NCBI GenBank assembly: GCA_016722075.1
Contig: JADKGW010000001.1
Coordinates: forward strand, 1,054,001-1,118,000
Direction of reading: 5' to 3'
DNA length: 64,000 nt
Source of the DNA: Candidatus Kouleothrix ribensis
GTDB taxonomy: Bacteria; Chloroflexota; Chloroflexia; Chloroflexales; Roseiflexaceae
In this document: piece after piece, positions 1 to 9,200 of the stretch
How positions within the stretch are numbered: position 1 is the first letter of the stretch
How the letters are laid out: each line of letters starts with the position of its first letter
Translations under genes and position numbers: made by a program
Notes under the pieces: model-generated
The model's input: only the letters and a program-made list of their open reading frames with translations
Told to the model about the DNA's origin: nothing
The model's database searches: none

Positions 1-1648
1 GAAAATCCGCCCGGCGGATTGAAACAGCTGTATCGCATAACTATCCATACCCATCCACGACGTTAGCGAAGCCGAAAATCCGCCCGGCGGATTGAAACCA
101 TCTGACCGAGTACGTCGGCATCTGATGGAGGGCCATAGTTAGCGAAGCCGAAAATCCGCCCGGCGGATTGAAACGTCGGCGATCCACTGGCCCACGAGAC
201 TACCTTCAGTTAGCGAAGCCGAAAATCCGCCCGGCGGATTGAAACTCAACCAAGAGGCACTTGATTGTGTCGCCAGTCCAGTGTTAGCGAAGCCGAAAAT
301 CCGCCCGGCGGATTGAAACGTCAAGCTTGATCGCGCCAGCTTTCCACAGGTCATAGCGTTAGCGAAGCCGAAAATCCGCCCGGCGGATTGAAACGAAATT
401 GGACGGCTGGATGGGCGTGCCGGCCTCAGAGGGGTTAGCGAAGCCGAAAATCCGCCCGGCGGATTGAAACTATACTATTTCAGGCGCTGACCCCTTCGTG
501 CGCTCGATGTTAGCGAAGCCGAAAATCCGCCCGGCGGATTGAAACTTTTGTCCTTCAGTGTAAACGGAACGCTTCACTCGTTAGCGAAGCCGAAAATCCG
601 CCCGGCGGATTGAAACTGCTGCAATCGGTAGCGCAATGCTCGCACACGCTACGTTAGCGAAGCCGAAAATCCGCCCGGCGGATTGAAACGGGCTGGACTG
701 GCGCGGCCGGCAGCTGGGCACATCGTTAGCGAAGCCGAAAATCCGCCCGGCGGATTGAAACTTGAATAGCGATACATAGCCTGCCGCTATCAGCACTGCG
801 TTAGCGAAGCCGAAAATCCGCCCGGCGGATTGAAACAGCTTGGCGGCCTTGTCGATGTCAGCCTGGGTGCAGGTTAGCGAAGCCGAAAATCCGCCCGGCG
901 GATTGAAACGCAGCGCTGCAGGCGCTCGGGCCGAGCGACGACCCGTTAGCGAAGCCGAAAATCCGCCCGGCGGATTGAAACGTAGGCAGTGAAAAGGCGC
1001 TCAAGGATCTCACCACCGCAGTTAGCGAAGCCGAAAATCCGCCCGGCGGATTGAAACTGACACGTCGGAGTACTGCATCACAGTGGGCTTTCATGTTAGC
1101 GAAGCCGAAAATCCGCCCGGCGGATTGAAACGAACACGAGAATGTCACCAACCGCGCACTCGAAGTACGTTAGCGAAGCCGAAAATCCGCCCGGCGGATT
1201 GAAACACTGTTTCTATACTGGGGAGGGCTTTTCACGCTGCGTTAGCGAAGCCGAAAATCCGCCCGGCGGATTGAAACAACAACGATGATGAACCCGCTTA
1301 CCCGCTCCGCCTATGCGTTAGCGAAGCCGAAAATCCGCCCGGCGGATTGAAACGCCTGCAGCTTGGCGCCGCCCCAAGTATCTAAGCGCGGTTAGCGAAG
1401 CCGAAAATCCGCCCGGCGGATTGAAACCGACCACTCGCGCGCGGCCGTTACCGGATCGATAAGTTAGCGAAGCCGAAAATCCGCCCGGCGGATTGAAACG
1501 CCGGCGTGTCGCGCGCCGACTCCGAATAACTCGCCGCGTTAGCGAAGCCGAAAATCCGCCCGGCGGATTGAAACTGGCTTGGCGATGGTTCGGGCAATCG
1601 AAAAACCCCTACTTAGCGAAGCCGAAAATCCGCCCGGCGGATTGAAAC
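1..1648 (+). CRISPR. CRISPR array, trailer-end part (22 full repeats + 1 partial, 22 spacers)
   Basis: A 37-nt repeat (first complete copy 62-98, last 1612-1648) recurs at 71-76-nt steps. A 25-nt 3' piece at 1-25 shows that the array continues to the left. The 22 spacers are all different and 34-39 nt long. The repeat contains a palindrome, AATCCGCC-C-GGCGGATT, and ends in ATTGAAAC, the form of the 8-nt 5' handle of many type I and III crRNAs, so transcription is probably left to right. All complete repeats look identical except the last, whose first base is C instead of G; decay at the distal end agrees with this orientation and puts the leader and any cas genes outside the window. Subtype cannot be assigned without cas genes. 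An orphan copy of the repeat lies at 3861-3897. Confidence 0.98.
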
Positions 1649-1766
1649 CACGTCGGCGGTCGCGATGCGCTACGAGAAATTGGCGCTCAACTATCTCGGG
1701 TTGGTCAAGTTGGCGTTCATTGAACGCTATCTTCGCCTCTTGACACGTGCCGTCGTGCCGACGTAA
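1649..1766 (+). pseudogene. C-terminal remnant of an IS5-type transposase
   Basis: Starting right after the last CRISPR repeat, an open frame without a start codon reads AMRYEKLALNYLGLVKLAF followed by IERYLRLLTRAVVPT and a TAA stop at 1764-1766. The pattern of RYEKLA, a hydrophobic helix and a final (R/W)LR is the usual last helix of IS5-family DDE transposases (family knowledge). The catalytic domain is absent, so this is a fragment left by a deletion or insertion at the array trailer. No matching inverted repeat was identified. Family assignment is moderate because only about 38 codons remain. Confidence 0.6.
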
Positions 1767-1806
1767 TATCGGAAACCGGATTAGCAGAAAGAGCCTATAC
1801 TCTTCA

Positions 1807-2007
1807 TCATCTTGGTTTTCTTCTAAGCGATATCAATCGTTCCTTGTACTTACAATCGTGACGGTCGGTATCGTCTATGGTGTACCAAGATTGACCAGTG
1901 TCACGTACATTGAACACTCCCCATTTACCGTAAGTGTTCTTCAGAAACACTACACGTTCTAGGCAACCACGGCACTGGCGTACCTCGTTTGCATGCATCT
2001 GTATCAT
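1807..2007 (-). CDS. Small Cys-containing protein, unknown function
   Basis: This is a 66-residue ORF with a good ribosome binding site (GAGGAGG eight bases before the ATG), which is the main reason to accept it. The product has a CRGC motif near residues 13-16, a middle part (WGVFNVRDTGQSWYTID) and a later HDC motif, so a single metal-binding knuckle made from CxxC plus His/Cys is possible. There is no signal peptide or membrane segment. It lies between the transposase remnant and the WD40 gene, which is on the same strand upstream of it, separated by a terminator. No named family was recognised. Confidence 0.5.
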   Translation of the reverse strand: MIQMHANEVRQCRGCLERVVFLKNTYGKWGVFNVRDTGQSWYTIDDTDRHDCKYKERLISLRRKPR

Positions 2008-2118
2008 ATACGTTTCCTCCTCATATATGATTCGACACCAGTAATAATTATATTTTATTCCTACCGTTGGGAGATAGCAATAGGGAGTTCAGATGCTCAT
2101 GTTTGATGCGATACAACA

Positions 2119-2151
2119 CAAAACCCGCTCCTTCACTTGGAAAGAGCGGGT
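2119..2151 (-). terminator. Rho-independent terminator of the WD40 gene
   Basis: ACCCGCTC (2123-2130) and GAGCGGGT (2144-2151) form a perfect 8-bp stem. Read on the minus strand, the hairpin is followed by TTTTG. It starts 22 bases past the stop codon of the WD40 gene. Confidence 0.8.
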
Positions 2152-2173
2152 CAAGGAGGCGAGGATGCTTCCG

Positions 2174-3157
2174 CTATTGTGCTTGTGACCAGACATTGAT
2201 CACAGAGTCGGAGCCACCTGAAAAAAGGGTTCGTCCATCTGATTTAAATATAAGACTATTCACCCCGCTCACATGCCCCGTGAGAGTTTGTTTTAGGTTG
2301 TAGCCCCTGGTCTGCAAGAGCTGAATTGGCCCTTCGGCAAGACTTACCGCTAGGAAGTCACCGGACGGCTGATATGCCAGGCTGTACACTCCACCTGAGT
2401 TAAAATTAATATGCTTGACTAATCGGCCAGTTGACACTTTCCAGATACTGATATTTGTGTCGAAGCCTCCGGTGGCAAGGAATTGACTATCAGGGCTATA
2501 GGAGAGAGTATCTCCTCCCCATGACTGATTGGCAAATGTATGCAGCAATCGAACGTCGCGCATTCGCCACAATTTAACTAGGGCAGATTCATTCGTGGTT
2601 GCGAACGTTTGCCCATCAGGACTGATCACCACCGTACGAGTTGCCACATCGTCTCCCTGCACGCTCCAGAGGAGACTCCAGTCATTGGTATTCCAAGCCA
2701 CGATCTGTGTCCCACTGACGGCAAGGAGTCGCTGACCATCGGGGGTGAAGGCCACATCAAGGGCAAAGGTATCTGGAAGAAGCAAGGTTTGCAGCAGTTG
2801 CCCATCGCTCACGTTCCAAATACGAATGGTGTGGTCATCGCTAGTCCAGCCGCCGGCTGCCAGTAACTGCCCATTCGGGCTAAAGGTGAACATACCTGCA
2901 TTCGTAAAGGTTTGAACGACTGCCGCATCCAACGTACGTCGAAGGGTAATAGTTGCTGGTGCAAGTGCTGCTATGAGTGTGCCATCAGGACTGATGCGCA
3001 TACGCAAGACCGTGTCTTCAGTTCTGATGCTATTAGTAAGCTTGAAGATAGCCTGTGGATGGGCATCCACAGTATTTACAGTCGCGATGCTGAAGACAGT
3101 CGCCAGGAGCCCACACAGGGTCAGGAGGACGGCAAATCGATGTGCTTTGTACTGCAT
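2174..3157 (-). CDS. Secreted WD40-repeat (beta-propeller) protein
   Basis: The 327-residue protein begins with a signal peptide (basic start, hydrophobic LLTLCGLLATVFSIATV, likely cleavage near VDAHP, residue 33). The rest is made of WD40 blades: repeated units such as VAFTPDGQRLLAV, YSPDSQFLATGGFDTNISIW and a final SGGSDSVINVWSQ, roughly six or seven blades over residues 40-327, enough for one propeller. WD40 propellers are protein-interaction scaffolds; the export signal places this one outside the membrane. The start is supported by GAGAGG upstream of ATG. The gene is monocistronic, with its own terminator downstream. It sits inside the 2.2-kb segment between the CRISPR array and the orphan repeat. 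The binding partner is unknown. Confidence 0.85.
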   Translation of the reverse strand: MQYKAHRFAVLLTLCGLLATVFSIATVNTVDAHPQAIFKLTNSIRTEDTVLRMRISPDGTLIAALAPATITLRRTLDAAVVQTFTNAGMFTFSPNGQLLAAGGWTSDDHTIRIWNVSDGQLLQTLLLPDTFALDVAFTPDGQRLLAVSGTQIVAWNTNDWSLLWSVQGDDVATRTVVISPDGQTFATTNESALVKLWRMRDVRLLHTFANQSWGGDTLSYSPDSQFLATGGFDTNISIWKVSTGRLVKHINFNSGGVYSLAYQPSGDFLAVSLAEGPIQLLQTRGYNLKQTLTGHVSGVNSLIFKSDGRTLFSGGSDSVINVWSQAQ

Positions 3158-3860
3158 TGTATGTGCCTCTCAATAAGCCTCAGCCACACGCAGAGCCACA
3201 CAACGGGGGACATGGTTAGGTGGAATTCCCGCAAAGCTTATATGTAAAGACAGCCAAAGTCAAATAACAATCTCTTCATATGTGTTCTGTGAGGCATTCC
3301 TACCGCTTCAGCAAGTACTGCCAGCTGTGTTGTCTCTCTTAACTTATGCAGTCTGTGCCAAACCTCGACGCTGTCTCGCTAGTAACCACTCAAAGCCTTC
3401 TAGCGGTATCCAAGTAAGTCTTTTTATATGGATTCTGCTATGATTGAACGCATCAAACACTGACGCAGATGGTGGCCTGTTCTCCCTCTCGTGCTTCTCG
3501 TTGTCTGGCTCAGTTCCACAGTGCAAGACGACCACATCATCAGCCAAGTCTGCGGTGATGGTATGAACAAGCCGAGGCCCTGTGGCAATGATTTCCTAAA
3601 CAAATTCACTATACCCGACCTATTCAGACTTATTCGCGAAGATACCTACGCTAGCAAAGCCGGCCATAATCGAGCGGCTCGATGGCACGTCACGGCGGGT
3701 GCTGCTCTTCTGGGCCTCCACTGCCTCCGCCGCAATGTCAAGCGACGCCGGACCAAGATCCGGCGTCGCCGCGAAGCAGGCAAGCGACGCCGAATGGGGA
3801 ACTGGCGTCGGCGAGTGACGCCGATCTTATGTTTAGCGCACCCCTCCCCACGTTGAATGA
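3158..3860. other. Intergenic region without a convincing gene
   Basis: About 700 bases separate the WD40 gene from the orphan CRISPR repeat. On the minus strand a stretch from about 3590 to 3344 reads as protein-like sequence (ATGPRLVHTITADLADDVVV, then LHCGTEPDN), but it is preceded by a stop codon and has no ATG or ribosome site; it may be a decayed gene fragment. At 3742-3769 GCGACGCCGGA and TCCGGCGTCGC make an 11-bp hairpin, and further GCGACGCC-like copies follow up to about 3825. There is no T-run, so it is not an obvious terminator. Confidence 0.5.
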
Positions 3861-3897
3861 GTTAGCGAAGCCGAAAATCCGCCCGGCGGATTGAAAC
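3861..3897 (+). repeat. Orphan perfect copy of the CRISPR repeat
   Basis: All 37 bases match the array consensus, including the first G that the last array repeat (1612) has lost, and the orientation is the same. No second copy lies within reach on either side, so this is a single unit, 2212 bases beyond the array. It is probably the original last repeat, separated by an insertion that brought in the IS5 remnant and the WD40 segment. Confidence 0.97.
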
Positions 3898-4323
3898 GCC
3901 GATCACGCTACACGGCGGCGCGCCGGTTGCGCTAGTCGGCCTGGGCAGCCGCCATGGATGCGCTGATGCCCAGCCTGGTGTACGCCGTGGCCGCAGGCGT
4001 GCAGCCAGCCCTCGCCACACCCGGCTCGGCCGCCCCGGCAGGTTGCACAGCGCGCAGTTCGAGGCCATTGCGCTATACGTATGCCGCTCGCAGGCGCGTA
4101 TTGGGGTTCGCGTGACCAGTTGCGGGCTGGCTGGCATCCACGCGAGCTACCCGGCTGAAATTGTAACGAACATCTCATGTATCTGTTCAGATTTTGCTGA
4201 TACTGGTGTGCTATACTCAGTCATCTGGCATTCGCCCGCCGGATCTTGAGCGATACCATAGCACGCTATGCCGCCAGACGACATTCCTGCCCTGGTGCGC
4301 AGCCAGCCAATCGAGAGCACGCC
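3898..4323 (+). promoter_or_regulatory. Intergenic region with an extended -10 promoter for the STAS gene
   Basis: No gene is seen from 3898 to 4200. At 4209-4217 TGCTATACT forms an extended -10 element (TGn plus TATACT); no good -35 is visible, which extended -10 promoters can do without. It lies 106 bases before the ATG at 4324. Confidence 0.45.
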
Positions 4324-5892
4324 ATGAAGCCCGCCGATCCGTCCAACCAATTGCCTAGCGCGCTGCCCCAGGCTGGCCAGAGCGCCTCGCCCGACGCGGT
4401 GGATCAGCAGATCGCCGCCATGCTCGCCCGCTCGACGCAGATCGAGCAGCAGCAGCTGCCCGAGGCGATTGCGCTCGTGCGCGATGCCCTCAGCCTGGCG
4501 CACAGCACGCCCGCACCCGCCGCCGAACTCGACTGCATGCTGCGCCTGACCGACCTGCTTCAACAGCATGGCAACCACACCCAGGCGCTCGACTACGGCC
4601 TGCAGGTGCTCGCGCAGCTCGCGCCAGATCGCTGCGATGTGCTGACCTGCCGGTTTCTGCACGCGCTCGGGCGCACCTACGCGGTGATTAGCGAGTATGA
4701 GCACGGGCTGGTCTACGTGCGCCAGGCCTACGATATGGCTCGCAGCTTGCCCGACCCGACTACCGAGGCATACGTGTACCTGACCCTCTCCCTGATCTAC
4801 AGCCGGATCAACCAGGGCGAGGCGGGGCGCACGGCGATTGCGAGCGGGCTGGCTATGCCCGAGTTCGAGCAGCTGCAACCGCGGCTGCGTGCGTTTCTGC
4901 TGCACGATGCCGCCTCGAACGCAGCCAGCGATGGCGACCTCGATAGCGCATTTGTGTATATCGAGCGAGCGCAGGCGCTCTGGCAAGAGGGCTGGCTGTT
5001 CTGTACCCATGCCTCGTTTCTGCACGAGCGCGGCGACATCGCTGGTGCGCGCAGGTTGTTCGAGCAGGCGCTGGCAAGCGTGCCCAGCCACGATTACCAG
5101 ACGCGCGCCTATGTGCAGTGCGAGGCGGCCCGGCTGCTGATCGACATCGGCGAGGCAGCTGCCGGCGAGGCGCTGCTGCGCGATGTGCTGGATATGCCGA
5201 ATGTCGAGTACACCTTTCGTGAGAGCGCGCTGGAGCAACTCAGCCAGTACCGGGCCGGGCAGGGCGATTACCAGGCCGCCTACCAGCACCAGCTCAAGCG
5301 CCAGCAGCTGCTGAACGACCATGTGCAGTGGCAGACCGACATGCGCAGCCGCGCACTTGATGGGCAGTTCCGCAACGAGCTGGCCCGCCGCGATGCCGAG
5401 CTGGCCCGCCGCGAGCAGCAGGCGCTCCACGAGCACACCCAGCTGCTCGAACAGCACCTGCTCGAGCGTACCCAGGCGCTCGAGCAGCAACAGCAGCTGC
5501 TCCAGATGATCACCGAGCTATCGACGCCGGTGCTCCCACTCGTGCCCGGTGTGCTGGTGCTTCCTATCATTGGTACGGTCGATAGCCAGCGCATGCTGCG
5601 CATGGTCGGCTCGGTGCTCGAAGATGTCAGCCGCCATCGCGCGCATGCGCTGATCCTCGACATCACCGGCGTGCCGCTGGTCGACACGCAGGTGGCGGCT
5701 GCGTTCCTCGAGCTGGCTCGCGCGGTCAAGCTGCTCGGCTGCCGCTGCGTGCTGGTGGGTATCCGCCCGGAGATCGCGCAGGCGCTGGTTGGGCTTGGCA
5801 TTACGCTGGGCGAGCTGACCACCCGCGCCGGGCTGCCCGATGGCCTGGCCGCCGTCGGTGTGATGATCCAGGCCGCACGCGCGCGGGTATAG
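4324..5892 (+). CDS. Cytoplasmic TPR-like and STAS domain protein (RsbR/RsbS type)
   Basis: A 522-residue protein with two parts. Residues 30-360 are alpha-helical repeats of TPR character (for example LHALGRTYAVISEYEHGLVY, later RLFEQALASVPSHDYQTRAY), followed by a charged, Gln/Glu-rich coiled coil (about 355-405). The C-terminal 110 residues are a STAS domain (VLPIIGTVDSQRMLRMVGSV, then ALILDITGVPLVDTQVAAAF) like those of stressosome RsbR and anti-sigma antagonists. In such families the Ser or Thr next to the Asp of the D-(I/V)-(S/T)-G segment is phosphorylated; here it is DITGV. The frame is open back to a TTG at 4246, but the ATG at 4324 is preferred. It shares its STAS domain type with the membrane protein at 21527-22939. 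Role in signalling is inferred from domains only. Confidence 0.85.
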   Translation: MKPADPSNQLPSALPQAGQSASPDAVDQQIAAMLARSTQIEQQQLPEAIALVRDALSLAHSTPAPAAELDCMLRLTDLLQQHGNHTQALDYGLQVLAQLAPDRCDVLTCRFLHALGRTYAVISEYEHGLVYVRQAYDMARSLPDPTTEAYVYLTLSLIYSRINQGEAGRTAIASGLAMPEFEQLQPRLRAFLLHDAASNAASDGDLDSAFVYIERAQALWQEGWLFCTHASFLHERGDIAGARRLFEQALASVPSHDYQTRAYVQCEAARLLIDIGEAAAGEALLRDVLDMPNVEYTFRESALEQLSQYRAGQGDYQAAYQHQLKRQQLLNDHVQWQTDMRSRALDGQFRNELARRDAELARREQQALHEHTQLLEQHLLERTQALEQQQQLLQMITELSTPVLPLVPGVLVLPIIGTVDSQRMLRMVGSVLEDVSRHRAHALILDITGVPLVDTQVAAAFLELARAVKLLGCRCVLVGIRPEIAQALVGLGITLGELTTRAGLPDGLAAVGVMIQAARARV

Positions 5893-6060
5893 CCAGGCTC
5901 AAGTGGCGTGCCGGGTGGCAGGTTGGCATTATCGCTGCCGTTTGTCTGTGTACATGGTGCGTAGTGCGTAGTATGCTGCCCACTGCCTGCCTGCCCACTG
6001 CCCACTGCTGGCTGGCTTCTATGCTTCTATGGTCGTACCAACTCCGTTTGATTACGTTCG

Positions 6061-6105
6061 TTTTGTTGTGCGATGCCTGGCAAAGCCAGGCACCGCACAA
6101 CAAAA
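6061..6105. terminator. Long hairpin between convergent genes (bidirectional terminator)
   Basis: TTTTGTTGTGCG and TGCCTGGC pair with GCCAGGCA and CGCACAACAAAA around an AAA loop, with one A/C mismatch. The T-run on one side and A-run on the other allow termination in both directions. It lies between the STAS gene and the GH66-GH15 gene, which face each other. Confidence 0.6.
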
Positions 6106-6162
6106 GAGAATTTCGAACCCCCAGCATAAACCAAGCGATTAACCGGATTTGGTATCAGAAAC

Positions 6163-6199
6163 GCAACAGGCGCCCGGCGTATCGCCGGGCGCCTGTTGC
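6163..6199 (-). terminator. Terminator-like perfect hairpin after the GH66-GH15 gene
   Basis: GCAACAGGCGCCCGGCG (6163-6179) and its exact reverse complement (6183-6199) leave a 3-base loop. It starts 15 bases after the stop codon of the minus-strand gene and is followed on that strand by GTTTC, a weak T-tract. Confidence 0.6.
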
Positions 6200-6213
6200 A
6201 TGCTTGGCTGTAA

Positions 6214-9200
6214 CTATGGGATGGATGGCATGCGCGGGTCGAACTGGTTCAGGTAGGCCAGTGTGGCCATCTGGTACCACGCGCCGGTCACCGGCTCGGC
6301 GGCGGTACTGATCAGCGGCTGTCCGTTGGTCCAGTCCACTGCCTCACCTGGTGTTACGAAGCCGCGCCCGGTGCGGCTGGCGTACCATTGCAGCCGCGCC
6401 AGCGCCCAGGTATCGTTGCCGGTCCAGTGCTCTTGCATAGCCGCGTACATCACCATCTGCGGCCACACTGGCTCGGCCGCGCCGGCTTCGTTCACGCCGC
6501 CGGGGCTGTAGATGCTCGAGTGGTAGAACTCATCGCCCTGGTAGCGCGCGATGCCCCAGTTATCGTGGGTCAGGCTGCTGAGCACCTTGATGCGGTGATC
6601 GAGCACGCGCGTGTCGGTGGTCGGCAGCAGACCGAACACCCACAGCAGATCCGACGACGCATCGACCAGCGTGCGTGCGCTACCGTCGGTGTTAACCGCC
6701 CGGTTGAAGTAGCGGTTGCTGTCGTTCCACAGGCCGCGGTTGGGCGACGCCAGGTACGAGCGGGTCATGGCGTTGCGGATGGTCTGCGCGCTTGCCAGGT
6801 AGTTGGTCGCGCGGGTCGTGTCGCCCTTCTCGGTCGCCAGGTACTTCGCGGCGTTCAGGCCCTCGGCATAGGTCACCTGGGTGAAGGTGTTGTACTCGAT
6901 GCCCTCCTCCCAGATCGAGGCGTCGGCTGCGCCAAAGCCATTGCCGCCCACGCTATTACGGATGAAGTCGCCCGCGCGCGTCACCTGTGTCCATACGCCA
7001 TTGAGGAAGGTGGTGGCGGCGCCGGCGTTGGTGGCCTTCACCAGGTTGTAGTGCCGGTAGACGCCCACCAGGAACAGGCCGATCGCGTCGTGCTCGGGCT
7101 CGACGAACGAGATGGACTGGTTGGCCTGCCAGACGCTGTAGTTCGTGTACCAGTTGCCGGCCGAAAGCACCCCCGAGCTTCCGGCGAGCTGCACCGAGGC
7201 CATCCAGTTCCAGTACTTCTCGGCCTCGGCCAGGTGGCCGGTCGCGTCCATGCCCATGGCCGTCACGGCCGCGTCGCGCACCCACACCTTGTAGGCGTAG
7301 GCCGGGTTGGTGGCGGCTGGCCAGCTGCCGAAGGCCGGCTGCTGGGCTTGCTTGTTAATCACCAGGCTGCGGTCGAACGCAGTGTTCAGGCCTGCGTCGG
7401 CCAGGCTCGTGCGCGTGCCGGCGTTCAGCCAGTTGGTGTACGAGGTTGCGGTCTGTGTGAACCAGTAGGCCGCCGTCTGGGCGCGCGCGGTGTCGGCGGC
7501 GCTTTCGGCAGCGGCCTGGGTGCTGCCGATCGCGTAGTACAGCGCCAGCGTGGCACTGCCATTGGCTGCCAGCGACAGCGACTTCTGGAAGCCCAGGTCG
7601 AGGTTCTGGCTCCAGATGTCGTTGTTGTTCTTGAGCGTGCCGGCCGAGTCGAACTGGTACCACGGCGCCGAGTTTACGTCGGCCGGGTTCGAGTTCGCGT
7701 CGTTGCCAACCTGGTGCGAGTCCATGGTCTGGAACGCGCCGAGTTCGATGTAGAACTGGCCCGACTGGCTCATGTCGGTGCCGAGCGCGCTGCGGCCCAC
7801 ATCCCACCAGCCGTGCTGCCAGTTTGGCGTGGGGTTGCCGCTGGTCTTGTTGCTCAGGTGCGCCTGCTCAAGGAAGTTGAACGTGCGCGCGCTGTTGGTC
7901 AGGTTCTGGAAGGTGTACTTGACCACCACGAAGTTCTGGTTCGGCACCATGGCGTACTGCTTGGTGATCTGCACCGGCACGCCCGCGCCGTTGTAGTTCA
8001 GGTAGCGCGTGGTCAGCGTGCCGTCGCTCTCCATCCAGGCTTCCGAGTCGAAGGCGTGCGCGTTGTTGTACTTGGTGGCGCTGGTTTCGTCGCGGAAGAA
8101 GGCGGTGGCGTCGTTGAGCTGGTTGGTCGGCCAGTCGCCGCTCCAGTGTAGCTCGGCCAGGCGTGGGCCGTAGGTGCCGGTGTCGGCCGGGCTGAGCTTG
8201 CTGGCCATGTGAATGCCGACGATGTTGCTCCAGTTGTTCATCCACAGGCTGGTGGCCGATCGCGCGGCCGGGGTGGTCTGCTGCAGCACCACGACGTTGT
8301 CGAGGTTGATCGCGCCGGTGTTGCCCGCGCCGTACCACAGCACTACCGAGTGCAGGCCGGCCGAGAGCGGGATGGTCGTCTCGACGGTTTCCCACATGTC
8401 CCAGTTGTACAGCGGGCGGAAGGTCAGCGTCCCGGCTGCCGCGCCGTCGATAAATACGCCGCGCGTGGCGCTCGAGCCGGCATTGGCGTAGCGGAAGCGC
8501 AGGGTGTAGCTGTCGTTGGCCGGGGCGTTGACGATGAACGACACGCCGGTGTTGGTGGTCGCGAAGCCATCGACGAAGCCGGTGCCGGTGTAGCCCAGGT
8601 GGTTGGTGTTGGTGGTGGTGCTGCTGCGGATGCCCGACTCGGCCTCGTACTGGCCGCCGCCGGGCGGTGTGACGCTCAGTTTGACATAAATCATGTCCCA
8701 GTAGGTCAGGCTAGGCACGGTGAACGAGATATAGCTGCCGCCTGCGTCGCTGCCGGTGGTGTAGCTCAGCGAGCTGCTGGCGCCGTGCTCGATCTCGGGG
8801 CTGGCGGCGTACACGCCGGTGACGCTGCTGCCCTGGCCCAGGTAATACTTCACTGGCAGGTTGCTGAGCGTGCTGGGCGCGCTGGCGGCGTTGCGCCACT
8901 GGTTGTCGTTGCCCAGCAGGTTGATCAGGTGGATCGTGTCGTAGCCGCTGGTATGGCGCAGCTGGGTCCAGATCGTGCCGCCCGACCCGTCGCCGCTGGT
9001 GGTCTGCCCGGTGATCTTCACGAACTGCGCGCCGTTGTCGGCGTTATGCACGGCCGGGTCGAACAGCAGGTTCTCGTAGGCGGTGATGAAGTCGTAGTGC
9101 TCTTTCATCGCGGCCAGCAGGCCCGAGCGCATCTGCTTGTAGTTGTTCGGGAAGTACGGGTGCGCCAGCATCTGGTCGCGGTTGCCCAGCTCGATGTGCG

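Noticed and set aside
139..1151. Three minus-strand reading frames with the peptide FQSAGRIFGFAN repeated
   Set aside because: They are translations of the CRISPR repeat and spacers; no ribosome site and no protein character.
1740..1769. TTGACA-18-TAATAT promoter-like pair
   Set aside because: It lies over the last codons and stop of the transposase remnant and no supported gene follows on that strand.
1747..1962. 71-codon plus-strand frame in the CRISPR trailer region
   Set aside because: No ribosome site, Ser-rich composition, and it overlaps the better supported minus-strand small gene.
3491..3856. 121-codon plus-strand frame before the orphan CRISPR repeat
   Set aside because: Arg-rich composition caused by GCGACGCC repeats and no start signal.
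6106..6150. TTCGAAC with flanking bases resembling a tRNA T-arm
   Set aside because: The T-stem pairs poorly and no acceptor or anticodon stem can be drawn; it is next to a terminator hairpin.
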